From Nemertoderma westbladi (taxonomy: Eukaryota > Xenacoelomorpha > Nemertodermatida > Nemertodermatidae), in the NCBI GenBank assembly GCA_032718475.1, contig JAUCBJ010004192.1, positions 1 through 63,172 of the forward strand: 63,172 bases of DNA, written 5' to 3'. Of the stretch, positions 22,210 through 32,944 are shown piece by piece. The position numbers and the translations under genes are program-made. How positions within the stretch are numbered: position 1 is the first letter of the stretch; each line of letters begins with the position of its first letter. The notes under the pieces were generated by a model that saw only the letters and a list, made by a program, of their open reading frames with translations, was not told where the DNA came from and searched no databases.

Positions 22210-23875
22210 TGCAAGTATGTTGAAGATTAAAGTGAACAATTTTAATTCCAATGGGAATTCAAAGTTATATTTATTTGAACCTAATCAAAGTGTTTTGGAA
22301 GATCTTGGATTATCTTCCAGTAATGCAATTATTCAACCAGAAACAGATGGTTATGCGCGGGTCGGAGTGTTAAATCTAGATAAGTTACATAAAGCGATGC
22401 CAGAAGGTATTAATGTTGGAACATGTGTACAACTTGATGCAGCTGAGATAAAATCTGTTTATAGTGACAACTTAGCGGAAGGTGTTACAGCACTTATCAC
22501 AGATAAAGGTGAAAGGGAGATTGAGTTAGAAAGTCATGTTGATTTTACAGACTCTGATCTTAATGAGGGTGAAAAAGATAGTTTATTAAAACTTCTTAAG
22601 GAATATGATGATGTATTCCAGTTATCGGATGATGAAATCGGTAGAACTGAAATAGCAGAACACGACATTGACACTGGCAACAACAGTCCCTTCAAACAGG
22701 GTGTCCGTCGAATCCCTGAGAAACTCAAAGAAGTAGTGGCAATGGAGGTTAATAGAATGCATAAAATGGGAGTTATTAGACCAGCTCACGGACCTTGGTC
22801 TTCACCTATCGTATTGGCACCTAAACCGGATGGATCTATTCGATTTTGTGTCGATTATCGGAAATTAAACTCCATTACAACTAAAGATAACTTCCCATTA
22901 CCCCATACAGAAGAAATATTGGATCAACTTGGATCATCAAAATATTTTTCTTGTTTAGACCTTGCCAGTGGATATTGGCAGCTTCCACTAATGGAGGAAG
23001 CTATTCCAAAAACGGCATTTGCATGTTCAGCGGGATTCTATGAATTCATTGTTTTAGCGTTTGGACTGTGCAACGCGCCAGCAACGTTTCAAAGAACAAT
23101 GGAGAAAATACTTAAAGATGTGGTAGTAAATGGAAGAAAACCATGCTTTGTCTATATAGATGATGTACTTGTTTGTTCACCGGATTTCGATAGCCACTTG
23201 GAAGATGTGGCAGCAGTATTAAATCGGCTACGGGAGGCAAATTTAAAACTGAGAACTCGAAAGTGCAAGTTTGGTAGATCTCAAATTAAGTTTTTAGGAC
23301 ACATCGTTACACGAAACGGACTACTTCCAAATCCAGAGACTGTAGACAAAATCATAAACTTTCCAGAACCAAAGAATCTAAAGGAACTTCGACATTTTCT
23401 GGGATTATCGAATTATTATCGAAAATTTATAGAAGGATACGGAAAGATTGTCCGACCTTTGACCTCATTATTAAAGAAAAATATGGCTTATTGCTTTGGG
23501 ATGGACCAACGATTGAGTTTTTGCGAAGTTAAAGAACGGTTAATTACAACACCAGTATTGCGTTACCCAGATCATTCAAGACCATTTATTTTAGAAACTG
23601 ACGCTTGTGAAACCGGATTTGGGGCTGTTTTATCCCAGATAGCTGATGATGACGGTCAATTACACCCAATAGCATATGCTTCAAGACAGCTGACGAACTC
23701 TCAACAACGATATACTTCAACCCAGTTGGAGGTATATGGACTTAAATGGGCTTGTAATCATTTCAAACCATATTTATACGGAAGAGCCTTAACAACATTG
23801 GTTTACACGGATCACGCAGCAATAAAAGGATTACTTTTGGGTCGTCATGAATTAAAAGGCCCATTGGCACGTTAG
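22154..23875 (+). CDS. gypsy reverse transcriptase-RNase H ORF
   Basis: The frame is +1 relative to Gag and overlaps its end. Reverse transcriptase motifs are all visible: SPIVLAPKPDGSIRFCVDYR, FSCLDLASGYWQ, FGLCNAPATFQR, the catalytic YIDD box near residue 335 and FLGLSNYYRKFI in the connection. RNase H follows with ETDACETGFGAVL and YTSTQLEVYGLKWA. It ends at a TAG at 23873-23875, inside the RNase H to integrase junction, and the same frame then stays open to 24973. The stop is therefore internal to pol: a nonsense change, readthrough site or assembly error. RNA-dependent DNA synthesis is the expected role in the intact family. Confidence 0.92.
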   Translation: MRMLVLCALLAGKQIPPCSASMLKIKVNNFNSNGNSKLYLFEPNQSVLEDLGLSSSNAIIQPETDGYARVGVLNLDKLHKAMPEGINVGTCVQLDAAEIKSVYSDNLAEGVTALITDKGEREIELESHVDFTDSDLNEGEKDSLLKLLKEYDDVFQLSDDEIGRTEIAEHDIDTGNNSPFKQGVRRIPEKLKEVVAMEVNRMHKMGVIRPAHGPWSSPIVLAPKPDGSIRFCVDYRKLNSITTKDNFPLPHTEEILDQLGSSKYFSCLDLASGYWQLPLMEEAIPKTAFACSAGFYEFIVLAFGLCNAPATFQRTMEKILKDVVVNGRKPCFVYIDDVLVCSPDFDSHLEDVAAVLNRLREANLKLRTRKCKFGRSQIKFLGHIVTRNGLLPNPETVDKIINFPEPKNLKELRHFLGLSNYYRKFIEGYGKIVRPLTSLLKKNMAYCFGMDQRLSFCEVKERLITTPVLRYPDHSRPFILETDACETGFGAVLSQIADDDGQLHPIAYASRQLTNSQQRYTSTQLEVYGLKWACNHFKPYLYGRALTTLVYTDHAAIKGLLLGRHELKGPLAR

Positions 23876-25411
23876 GTGATAGATCTAACTGATTATATTT
23901 CGCCCGAGAATGTTTTCCATAAACCGGGTAAAGCTAATACGAATGCAGATGTTTTATCTCGAATGCACGGAACTTGTACTGCTGTTAATGACGGGCCTGA
24001 GAGTTTATCTGAATCAAAAGAAGAGACAGAGATAAAGTCGGATACCGAAACAAACTTAAAGGAAGAGACATATGTTATACAAAGTCTACAATTGGTAGAC
24101 CCTTTATATAAAGCATTAATTGACTATCATCAAATGGATGCGTTACCTGATGATGAAGATTTATTTCGCCAAATGTCAACCGAAAGAAACTCGACAGCAG
24201 TAATAGATGGATTGCTTTATAAATTTGATGATGTTGGAAAATCACGCCAACCTCGTTTGGCAGTACCAGAACTTTGGAGACATAAAATATGGTCGGAAGT
24301 ACATGGAGGACGGTTTGGGGGACATTTATCAGATCATCGGATATGGTCTATACTAAAATTACAATATTGGTGGCCAAAAATGCGAAAGGATATTTTCAAA
24401 TGGACTCATTCATGCTTGAAATGTGCTACTCGGAATCCGGGACGTGCAAATAAACCGCCATTAATGCCCTTACAAGTAGAGGGGCCATTCGATCGAGTGG
24501 CAATTGATATACTTTCGCTCCCATTAACTCAGAGAGGAAATAGATATTGTGCAATAATCAGTAATTACTTGACGAAATGGGTTGAGGCCTATGCATTACA
24601 AGATGAAAATGCAACAACAATTGCTGATTGTTTTGTTGATTATATATCTCGTCACGGGGTTCCACGGAAAGTTCTTTCAGATCGGGGAGCAAACTTTTTA
24701 TCAGAAGTATTTAGAAATGTGTGTAAATTATGTGGAATGAAAAAGATCAACACCAGCGCTTATCATCCCCAGACAGATGGTTTAGTAGAGAGATTTAATC
24801 GAACATTGTTATCCATGCTTTCGAAAACTTTGGATCGACATGAAACGGATTGGGATGATGTTTTATCTTGCTTATTATTTGCTTATCGGACTTCGGAGCA
24901 CAGTTCTTCAAAGGAGTCACCTTTTTACTTACTCTACGGAGAGATGCTAGATTACCAACAGAAACAGCTCTGAATTCCCCAAAAACTATTTACCAAATAG
25001 ATTTGGATGATTATAAAACTGAACTAGCCGCGAACCTTACATTTGCATGGGAACTTGCACGGGAAAACATTGAAAAGAAACAAGACCAATATAAGAAGCA
25101 ATATGACAAGAGAACTCAACCAATTAAATATAACGTTGGTGACAGGGTATTTTTATACCGTCCAGATACAGTGAAAGGAAAATTACATAAATTCGGTCGG
25201 CCATTCCATGGTCCTTATCGTTTATTAAAGGTCACAGGGAATAATGCTGAAATTCGCTTGGTTGACCGTCCAGATGAAAGTCCCCATTTAGTTGCAATTG
25301 AGCGGCTAAGACCTTGCAAACCAGAGATCGAAAATACATCATTTACTGGAGATAAAAGGAAATATACTCGACGTCGCCCTGAGGCCAGGGCTTGTTTGCA
25401 AAGCGGGGGGG
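23876..25411 (+). pseudogene. gypsy integrase region, frame-broken
   Basis: Following the internal stop, the same frame encodes the integrase. The HHCC zinc motif has His at about residues 143 and 150 and CLKC at 180-183. The catalytic triad is D near 211, D269 (SDRGAN) and E305 (VERFN), spaced D-X57-D-X35-E as expected. That frame ends at 24971-24973. The remaining C-terminal region, including the KYNVGDRVFLYRP and GPYRLLKV (GPY/F-type) module, continues in another frame to about 25419, so there is a one-base frame disruption near 24940. Stop plus frameshift make this copy's integrase non-functional as read. Confidence 0.9.
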
Positions 25412-25414
25412 ATG

Positions 25415-25690
25415 TGTAGAGACTCTTACGTTCTAGTACTGTATGTGGTGACGGGAGTGAAGGAGGATTACCGAAAACTACAGTATTTTGAGTCTGTCAG
25501 TCAGTTGTTAGATTATTATGATGTACTGGTAGGTGTCAGTCAGTTTACAGTAGTACGGTGTCAGTCAGAGAGTTATGTTATTCGGGAGTATATATGTTAT
25601 TCTTATCTTATTATGTACTGATATTATATTAGATATGACTGTAGGAAGATGAGTGTCATTATGATATGAGGCGGGAGAGGGTGGTTTACA
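25415..25690 (+). repeat. 3' LTR of gypsy element
   Basis: This is identical by eye to the 5' LTR and is followed by the target duplication CCTA. The purine tract lies directly before it. Confidence 0.93.
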
Positions 25691-27000
25691 CCTACATGAT
25701 ATTGCTGCAACCTCGTCACCCAACGCAGAGTTAGACAAAGACATTACCGAAGAAGAGATACTACATGTGACCACAAAGCTAAACCCAAATAGCAGCTCTT
25801 CTGATGGGATCTCATCTTCTACACTCAGGGACACTATGCCTCAGTTTATTCCTTACTTCCTATGCTTATTTAATCTCTTATTCCGAAGTGGTCTTGGTGC
25901 CTACCCGCATTCTGGTTTTCGCATCTTCTCACCCTGCCAAAGAAAGGAAAATTAGCCTTACCATGTAATGTCCGTGGTATCAGCTTAATGCCATATTAGC
26001 AAAACTTTACGACCTTACTCTATGCATACGCCTCACGAGATGGCTGAAAATTCCTGGCGCGCAGACAGCTTTTCAGAAGGATAGGAGCTGCGCTCATCAT
26101 GTGCTTACAGTAAAAATTATCCTTGCTCATGCTTTCAAGACAAAGAATTCACTCTATATTATCCTGACCGATTTCAGTGCTGCATTTGACAAAGTTAGTC
26201 GTCGCATACTATTTTTAAAGCTTGCCGCCATAGGTTGCGGTACCACCTTACTAATTGCACTAATGGCTTTATATGTCAACACGACAGTTATAGTCGAACT
26301 GAACTCGCAATACTCACACCTAATCCAGCTACTCTCCGGAATCCGCCAGGGGGCGCCCTCGTCCCCAATATTATTTATTGTCTACACCCTCAGCTTACGT
26401 TCTATCTTTAGATATCTAACCCCGGAATCTTTCATCGGCAACCATCACCTACTCATCCACGCAGATGATACAATAATCCTTGCAGAGGACCGCAAAAGAG
26501 CTGAAAAGAAAATGAAATGCTTGAAGTTTACGGCAATAGGAATTACATATCCCTCAACCCTTCAAAATGCTCTTTAATAGCTGCTAACATTTCTACTGTA
26601 AACAAATCCCCTATAAAACTAAAGTGCGGAAATATTGCGTATTCTCAGCAAGAAGTATACCTGGGATCATACATCTGTTCATCCGGTAGGCTACATGATA
26701 TGTTCAATGCTGACCTAATTAAATCGCACTATCAATTTATTAAATATTACGCTTTTCTGCGTGAAAACGCTCATGCTCCACTACCTGTGAAAGAAAAAGT
26801 GTTAGATGCCTCTCTCCTCAATGGAGTCCTCTATAACTGTGAATCCTGGGGGACAGTAAATTTTAATAATCTGGAATTAAAATATAGGGAGATTCTCAAA
26901 ACTTTACTAGGATTAAAGAAAAGCACGCCCAGCGAATTTCCCTATATTGAACTCAACCGACCCAAAATCTTACTGACTCCCAACTGACTTAAATCAGTTG
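25691..27000 (+). pseudogene. LINE reverse transcriptase, frame-broken
   Basis: This is the right part of the LINE interrupted by gypsy. A linker ends in KLNPNSSSSDGISSSTLRD. The frame at 26101-26577 has RT motif A (TDFSAAFDKVSR), motif B (GIRQGAPSSPILF) and motif C with an ADD box (IHADDTIIL). The next frame (26517-26987) gives the thumb region (KSPIKLKCGN, YLGSYICSSG). Frame changes near 25960 and 26550 and a non-consensus PIPKKG-type region indicate decay. Confidence 0.8.
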
Positions 27001-27430
27001 TAAAATCGAGAACAGCAATACATACATACATACATAGGCATTGCATTGTTGACAAGCTACTTTGTTTATGAGATAAACAAATCGTTCTAGAACATTGTGT
27101 ATTTATTAAATGGGATAAATGCCCTGCAGCGGAAGCTAATAATACATGCAAAATTCGAATGCCCATATCTCAGCTAATTCCCAACCAAATTCAAATACTT
27201 TTACATATTATTTGGCATCCTTGCATGGTCAGCTTTCCATCGGTACCAACAGTTATAAAGTAGAAGAATAGCTGCGGTGTAACTGATTCAATTTCGTTTG
27301 AGACACCTTTTTTAAACGCTTGTAGCTAAAGAATGAAAGCAAAATTACAAATTGTGTTCACCCACCCAGGAGGAGTTGAGTGAAACTATCTCTGTTTCAA
27401 ATTTAATGCAATCTCATTACGATTTGAAGA
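27001..27430. other. spacer, possible LINE end
   Basis: The sequence after the RT may be its decayed C-terminus and 3' UTR, with a short CATA repeat near 27022-27038. No gene is recognised. Confidence 0.35.
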
Positions 27431-27640
27431 AAAATTAAGGGGGGGGGGGGTGGGGAGGCATGTACCAGAATAACGACACTATATTCCAGGATATGGTGTA
27501 AGTCTAGATGTAAATACTGTAGTTATATCCATTAAATTTGGGGGGGGGGGGGGTCCATGTACCTGAATAACAAGACTATATACCAGGATATGGTGTATAT
27601 ATGTAATATTATGGTTTTGTTCAGAAATGGAAAAAATTAG
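27430..27640. repeat. two-unit G-rich tandem repeat
   Basis: Two ~100 bp units each open with a G run of 11-14 bases and share CATGTACC, GAATAAC and CCAGGATATGGTGTA. The second unit is slightly diverged. It may be a fragment of a G-run-bearing mobile element. Confidence 0.65.
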
Positions 27641-27750
27641 AAAGCGCGTCACCGGGGGTTGAACCAGCGCTATACGTACTTTTCCGCCTATCAGGCCTCA
27701 TCAGTAGCGCTAATCAGTTCAGCCACTTGTCCCTGACATTCACTCTTCCA
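27640..27750 (-). repeat. tRNA-derived SINE-like sequence
   Basis: The minus strand contains an A-box match TGGCTGAACTG (27715-27725) and a B-box match GGTTCAACCCC (27655-27665) about 50 bases apart, as in tRNA-promoted SINEs. Weak pairing of flanks (GTCA with TGAC) resembles a decayed acceptor stem. Between the boxes lies CTGATGAG...GGAAAA, which resembles a hammerhead core (see findings). It ends about 70 bp before the acceptor of the first laminin-G-like exon. Confidence 0.4.
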
Positions 27751-27821
27751 CCTAATCCACTTCTATTGAACAGGCAGTCTTAAGTTGCATATCCTATATA
27801 TAGACAGATATTATTTTTTAG

Positions 27822-28478
27822 ATGATTGTGGATATGACTCATGGTGGACTTTAAACTATGATGATCGTGCTGAAGAAAAACAAGGAAAATTCCATGGCAA
27901 ATTGCATGGGGATGTAAAATATGGCCCAGGACCAGCAGGACTTGAAAATCATGCAATGGGATTTCAACAGGGTTATGTGTCTATTGAGCATGGGGATGAT
28001 GAATTAACCTCAGAGACATTCACGATGCTTATGTTTGTGAAGAGGAGTGGAGGAGGACATGGGCCGATATATGAATTTGGAACCAGTTCAGCTGTTGGTT
28101 CTCATTTCTGGAGTCACAGGGCAATCACATCTTTGTGGTATAATCCTATGGTTACTGGTGTTGCAGGACAACAAGTTACTAATGCTGTTGTTCTAGATGA
28201 ATGGTATATGGTTGCTATTGGAAGAAGTGAGGTAAATAGACAACAATATATTTATAGTCGGCGTGTTGGAACAGATGTCCAACTGAGAAGGGAGGTTGAA
28301 ACAAAGAATACTGAAAGATGTCCAGTGGATTTGACTGGTGAACTTACCTTAGGAAAACGTCTTCATGGTGGACATGTTTATCCTGGATACATTGCCCATG
28401 CACGGTATTATAGCTGCTACCTTTCAGAAGAGGAACTCATGGATACTTTTGATGAATTATCAACGTATGGAAGAAAAG
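27822..28478 (+). CDS. laminin-G/ConA-like domain exon A
   Basis: This 219-codon phase 1-1 exon has acceptor TTTTTTAG at 27820-27821 and donor GTTCGT, weaker than usual. It starts DDCGYDSWWTLN and contains the family's recurrent core: YGPGPAGLEN, LTSETFTMLMFVKR, GGGHGPIYEFG, GSHFWSHRAITSLWYNP, LDEWYMVAIGRS, LTLGKRLHGG and YIAHARYYSCYLS. The order FT(M/L)xxFVKR, then W(H/Y)MVAxxRS, then LGxRxxGG...GYIAxxRxY matches the jelly-roll laminin-G (LamG-3) or concanavalin-A-like lectin fold, used for carbohydrate or protein binding in extracellular proteins. It is the first of eight such exons and joins in frame to the EGF exon at 12333. Cys3 and the late YSC Cys probably pair. Confidence 0.88.
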
Positions 28479-30590
28479 GTTCGTTTATTTATCTTCACAT
28501 TGTTGTTACCTCAACTTACATATCATAATGCAATAAGAATTGCAACTTATTTATTTAGCAATCTTTGTTCAATTACATTAATATTACTCATATGGAGTCA
28601 GCACTTTTCCCTACGTTTCAACAAATACTCTCAATTCATCAAAGCCCACCCGGGGTTTACTCGCGATAAGAATTATAATGCATTTTAATATGCGTTTTGT
28701 ACTTTATACTTTAATTATGTTATTTGGTGTGAACAACCGCCGCAAGCCCAACTGTTTGGCTCACCTCATTCTGTACCCGTTGTCGTCGATAATGCAATAT
28801 TTTCTGTTCCATGTAGAATACTATTTGGGTTTAGTTAAAAGAACTGGACTGGACCTTCTACCCCAAAATATACACTTCATATTATGAGTAGTATGGAGTA
28901 CTAGAGTAGGACTTGATTACTGTAAGAATTGTTGGCTGATTGATTGACTGGCTGGCTGGCTGACTGACTGGCTGGCTGACTGATCTACAAGCAAAACTAC
29001 TCTAACGATTTTGATGAAATTTTCACAGCATCTAGATATCGCGATTCTAAGGTCCCTGGCATGATCGGCTACTCTGTCCATAGCCTCTGGGGAAGCGATT
29101 CTAAGGTCCCGGGCATGATCGGCTACTCCGTCCATAGCCTCTGGGCTCGAAAAATAGAGATAAACGAAAAAACGCCATCGGCACAATGGTAAAATAACAC
29201 CAATGACAGCTGGTGTCCTGATGAAAAATGGCTTATATAATGCATTTCTTCACAAGGCTTAGTAATAAATCGATGAGGTTGCCAAGATTATTATACTTAG
29301 TACACCCATACTGTTTGTTTAGGCCCTACAAACCTCTCTCTGTTAAAGCAAACATTAACTGGTTGGTTTGCTATTCTATAGGGAGCCACCTAACAAGGAA
29401 GTACATATAGTGCCAACTTTATAATCATTCACTGGGTTAGCCGGCTATTACAGCCTCAGCTGAATAACTCTTCCCAATGCTTTCTATGGCGATCTACAAG
29501 GTTACTCTCTCTTCTATGTTAATTTATGTGTAAGCTGATTGACAGTTAGTTACACAGTGTGTTGGGCACTATTGGATTGCACTGTATTTATAATAATAAT
29601 TGTTTTATTTTTAAATCTTTCGGCCAACATTAATTCTGTGGAGGCAGTATGCTTATAAGGTGGAATGTTTACTCAGCCTCATACTGATACTCTGTAAGGC
29701 TAACACTAACATTATAGTTTGAAATATATATATCACTGCTTATTATCTGTATCAGGTTACACACTGTGGCATTCTAAATGTTTTATACTGTAGGTGATTG
29801 ACATTAGTGCAAGCTGAATGACTGTTAGTTCCTTCAGACCATAAGCAAACATTAACATTGTTGAGGGAATTTAGTTTAGTTCACTCTACTGTGCCATTCA
29901 ACTGAATGAATTTGAGAATTGCCAAATTACAGAGTGGGATCTCTCTCTGACCATAGGTAAATAGCACTTCCATTCTGACCATAGGTAAACATTGTTGAGG
30001 GAATTTACATTTGATTGATGACTTCCGACTTGCTTAACGGCGTCTTGACGCCGTCTCTAGTACTCCATACTACTATGTACTGTACTATTTTTCATCTTTC
30101 TTTAAAAAGTGTACACTCTTTACAGGTTCGAGTTTACACCAGATGCAGTTTTATTTTCCCGTTTCATAAAATATATTATATTGTACTTTTGTTATATTAA
30201 TCACCCAATGCAATATTTCTCCGCGTTGAGCCGTGGCAAAATTTATATTCGCAATCATCCTGTGCCGCTTGTGGAATATAAGTTACCTTTCTAAAAAATC
30301 AGATCTAAAAAAGCAAAAAGCTAGCAAGATAAAGTGTGAAGTCACACCTTGAAATGGAACATTCTAGTCTATTATGGTGTCGCAGTCGTCACACACCACC
30401 ATCAAATGCCTGCCTGTGTATCTACGTATACCCTATGAATTTACTGCATATTATTTATATTTGTGATCTTTCTCGATCTAAAATGCATTATACGATGTGT
30501 GATTCTCACCAACACCAATCAATTAATTTAATGTAATTTCGAAAATATCATAGCAACGATAGTAAAGCATACACAATTATTAGGAACACC
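28479..30590. other. intron with minor repeats, no gene recognised
   Basis: Visible items are CTGGCTGG-type simple repeats (28938-28985) and a 53 bp direct duplication (about 29038-29145, GCGATTCTAAGGTCC...). A related copy of the latter lies near 42285-42345, so it is a dispersed repeat. ORFs in this stretch are short and unsupported. Confidence 0.5.
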
Positions 30591-30742
30591 TCCACAGTTC
30601 AAATATTTTAACCTTCTATTTCCCAACCCTCTTTAAATCTGAGCAAATTTGTTGAAATTTTTGAAACCGTTTTAAATCGTGTCAACTTAAACTTTGCAAA
30701 AAAATGTTTTCATTGCGCCTGTTAGTTTTCTCAAAAAAGACC

Positions 30743-31061
30743 TGTTCCCATTTGGGAACATTGGCAGCACAGCAAATCCAATATATTTTATATATAATAA
30801 TAACAAAAATAAAAAGTTGTGATTCAAAACATTAAAAACTACAAACAGACTCCAATTGTATAGACATTTATGCAATTGTATTGGTCTTTGGGCCGTCATT
30901 CATGTCCCATTTGGGAACACTGGTGATGTTTTTTGGGTGATTTGAATTAGTAAACAATTGTGACGGATTTTGTTTGATTTGATTTAGTAACCAACTTAAG
31001 GAGATGCTTTGGTTGAAATTATATTTTACTATTAAGAACCAAGTCAGTCCCATTTGGGAAC
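30743..31061. repeat. periodic near-palindromes, TGTTCCCATTTGGGAACA type
   Basis: Copies are at 30743-30760, 30904-30918 and 31048-31061, spaced about 160 and 144 bp. Further copies lie beyond the minisatellite at 32346-32359 (opposite orientation of the centre) and 32695-32710. The arms GTTCCCA and TGGGAAC are complementary around a 2-base centre. Confidence 0.7.
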
Positions 31062-31069
31062 ACTGTGCT

Positions 31070-32276
31070 CCCTTAGATCTGAGCCGAGTCAACACGCTCC
31101 ACAGCGCTCCATTATATCTATTCTCGCACCCCGAGCCCAGCCAACACACTCTAAAGCGCTCGCTCCATTAGATCTATTTTCGAGCCCTGAACTGAGCCAA
31201 CACGCCCTACTGCGATCCATTATATCTATTCTCGTGCCACGAGCCCAGCCAACACGCCCTACTGCGCTCCATTAGATCTATTCTTGCATCCCGAGCCGAT
31301 CCAACATGCCCTACAGAGCGCTCCATTAGATCTATATCCGAGCCCTGAACTGAGCCAACACACACTACTGTGCTCCATTTGATATATTCTAGACTCCTGG
31401 GCCAATCTAACACGCCCCACTGCGCTCCATTAGATATATTCTCGCGTCCGTAGCCAAGCCAACACGCCCTACTGCGCTCCATTAAATCTATTCTTGCATC
31501 CCGAGCCGATCCAACACGCCCTATAGCGCGCTCCATTATATCTAAATTCGAGCCCTGAACTGTGCCAACACGCCCTACTGCGCTGCATTAGATATATTCT
31601 AGCGTCCTGGGCCAATCTAACACGCCCTACTGCGCTCCATTAGATATATTCTCGCGTCCGGAGCCCAGCCAACACGCCCTACTGCGCTCCATTAAATCTA
31701 TTCTTGCATCCCGAGCCGATCCAACACGCCCTACAGCACACTTCATTAGATCTATATTCGAGCCCTGAACTGAGCCAACACGCCCTACTGCGCTGCATTA
31801 GATCTATTCTAGCGTCCCTAGCCAATCTAACACGCCCTACTGCGCTCCATTAGATATATTCTCGCGTCCGGAGCCCAGCCAACACGCCCTACTGCGCTCC
31901 ATTAAATCTATTAATTCTTGCATCCCGAGCCGATCCAACACGCCCTACTGCGCTCCATTAAATCTATTCTTGCATCCCGAGCCGATCCAACACGCCCTAC
32001 TGCTCCCCATTAGATATATTCTCGCGTCCGGAGCCCAGCCTACACGCCCTACTGCGCTCCATTAGATATATTCTCGCGTCCTCAGCCAATCTAACACGCC
32101 CTACTGCACTCAATTAGATATATTCTCGCGTCCGGAGCCCAGCCAACTCACCCTACTGCGCTCCATTAAATCTATTCTTGCATTCCGAGCCGATCCAACA
32201 CGCCCTACAGCACTCCATTAGATATATTTTCGAGTCCAGATCCGAGCAAACACGCCCTACTGTGCTCCATTAGATA
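31070..32276. repeat. ~50 bp minisatellite, about 24 units
   Basis: Tandem units contain GCGCTCCATTAGATCTATTC, TCG(C/A)xTCCxGAGCC and CCAACACGCCCTACT. Several unit types alternate (Agcgtcc, Gcatcccgagccgatcc, Gagccctgaactgagcc), giving a higher-order pattern of about 100-150 bp. ORFs on both strands (31054-31275, 31207-31536) are by-products of the repeat. Confidence 0.88.
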
Positions 32277-32944
32277 TACTTTTTAGAGTAATACATCGAG
32301 TAAAATTATTTTCTCATTTCTGATATTCTATTTTCTCACCAGTGTACCCAAATGGGAACATCAATTTTTAAAGGGAGTAATTTGGCACAAGATAGTCGTT
32401 TTTCGGAATTTTTTATTTTAAATAAAATGTCATATTATTTAAAAACTAAATTTTAATGTCGCCACTGGTGTGGAATATGAAATTTGTAACGTTTTTGACC
32501 AATATTGTTTGCATGTCCCAAAAATCGAAAAAATGAGAATTAGCCTAATTTGGCATGTCAAAAGACCAACTTGAAGTTTGAAAACACTTGAAGTTGAAAA
32601 CTAAAAACAATATTCCACTCTTCCTAAACATATTAACATTAAAAAAGGTAATATAAGTCAAAATTAAATTTCATCCAGTTGAATTTAAAAAACTGCTCCC
32701 AATTGGGAACACTTGGGAGATAGAAGTAGGTTAAATACAATATAAATTACAATGTTATTCAATAGAATTATGTTGTAGTAACTGTGTAAATAATAATATG
32801 CCGATATGACATTATGTATTCCAGTATTCTTGATACTCATTTTGTCTGACAATTTCAGTTCTAAATATAAAAAAGACACTACTGACTGGTCCGTCTAACA
32901 CTACTGCACTACCGGTAACACATACTGACTAACACTACTACTTA

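Larger units (their letters stand above)
19906..25690 (+). mobile_element. Ty3/gypsy LTR retrotransposon, full length
   Basis: The element is 5785 bp: 276 bp LTRs at 19906-20181 and 25415-25690 that I read as identical base for base, starting TGTAG and ending TTTACA. The flanking 4-base direct repeat CCTA (19902-19905 and 25691-25694) is its target duplication, inside the linker of a LINE. Internal order is Gag-protease, reverse transcriptase-RNase H, then integrase, the Ty3/gypsy order. A purine-rich tract (AAAGCGGGGGGGATG) precedes the right LTR. I see no TGG-initial primer-binding site right after the left LTR, so priming is unresolved. Identical LTRs imply very recent insertion, yet pol carries an in-frame stop and a frame break, so this copy seems unable to make an intact polyprotein unless these are assembly errors or recoded. 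Confidence 0.95.
18770..27000 (+). mobile_element. AP-endonuclease LINE split by a gypsy insertion
   Basis: The left part (18770-19905) carries the apurinic endonuclease domain and linker. The right part (25691-27000) carries the reverse transcriptase. Removing the gypsy element and one copy of its 4-base target duplication makes the linker continuous. Several frame breaks (around 18950, 19480-19720, 25950-26100 and 26520) show the LINE was already dead or has decayed. The exact clade is not decided; motif style suggests the Jockey/CR1/I side rather than R2. Confidence 0.75.

Noticed and set aside
31070-32276. CRISPR-like array
   Set aside because: Units are contiguous tandem repeats without unique spacers, in a eukaryotic intron.
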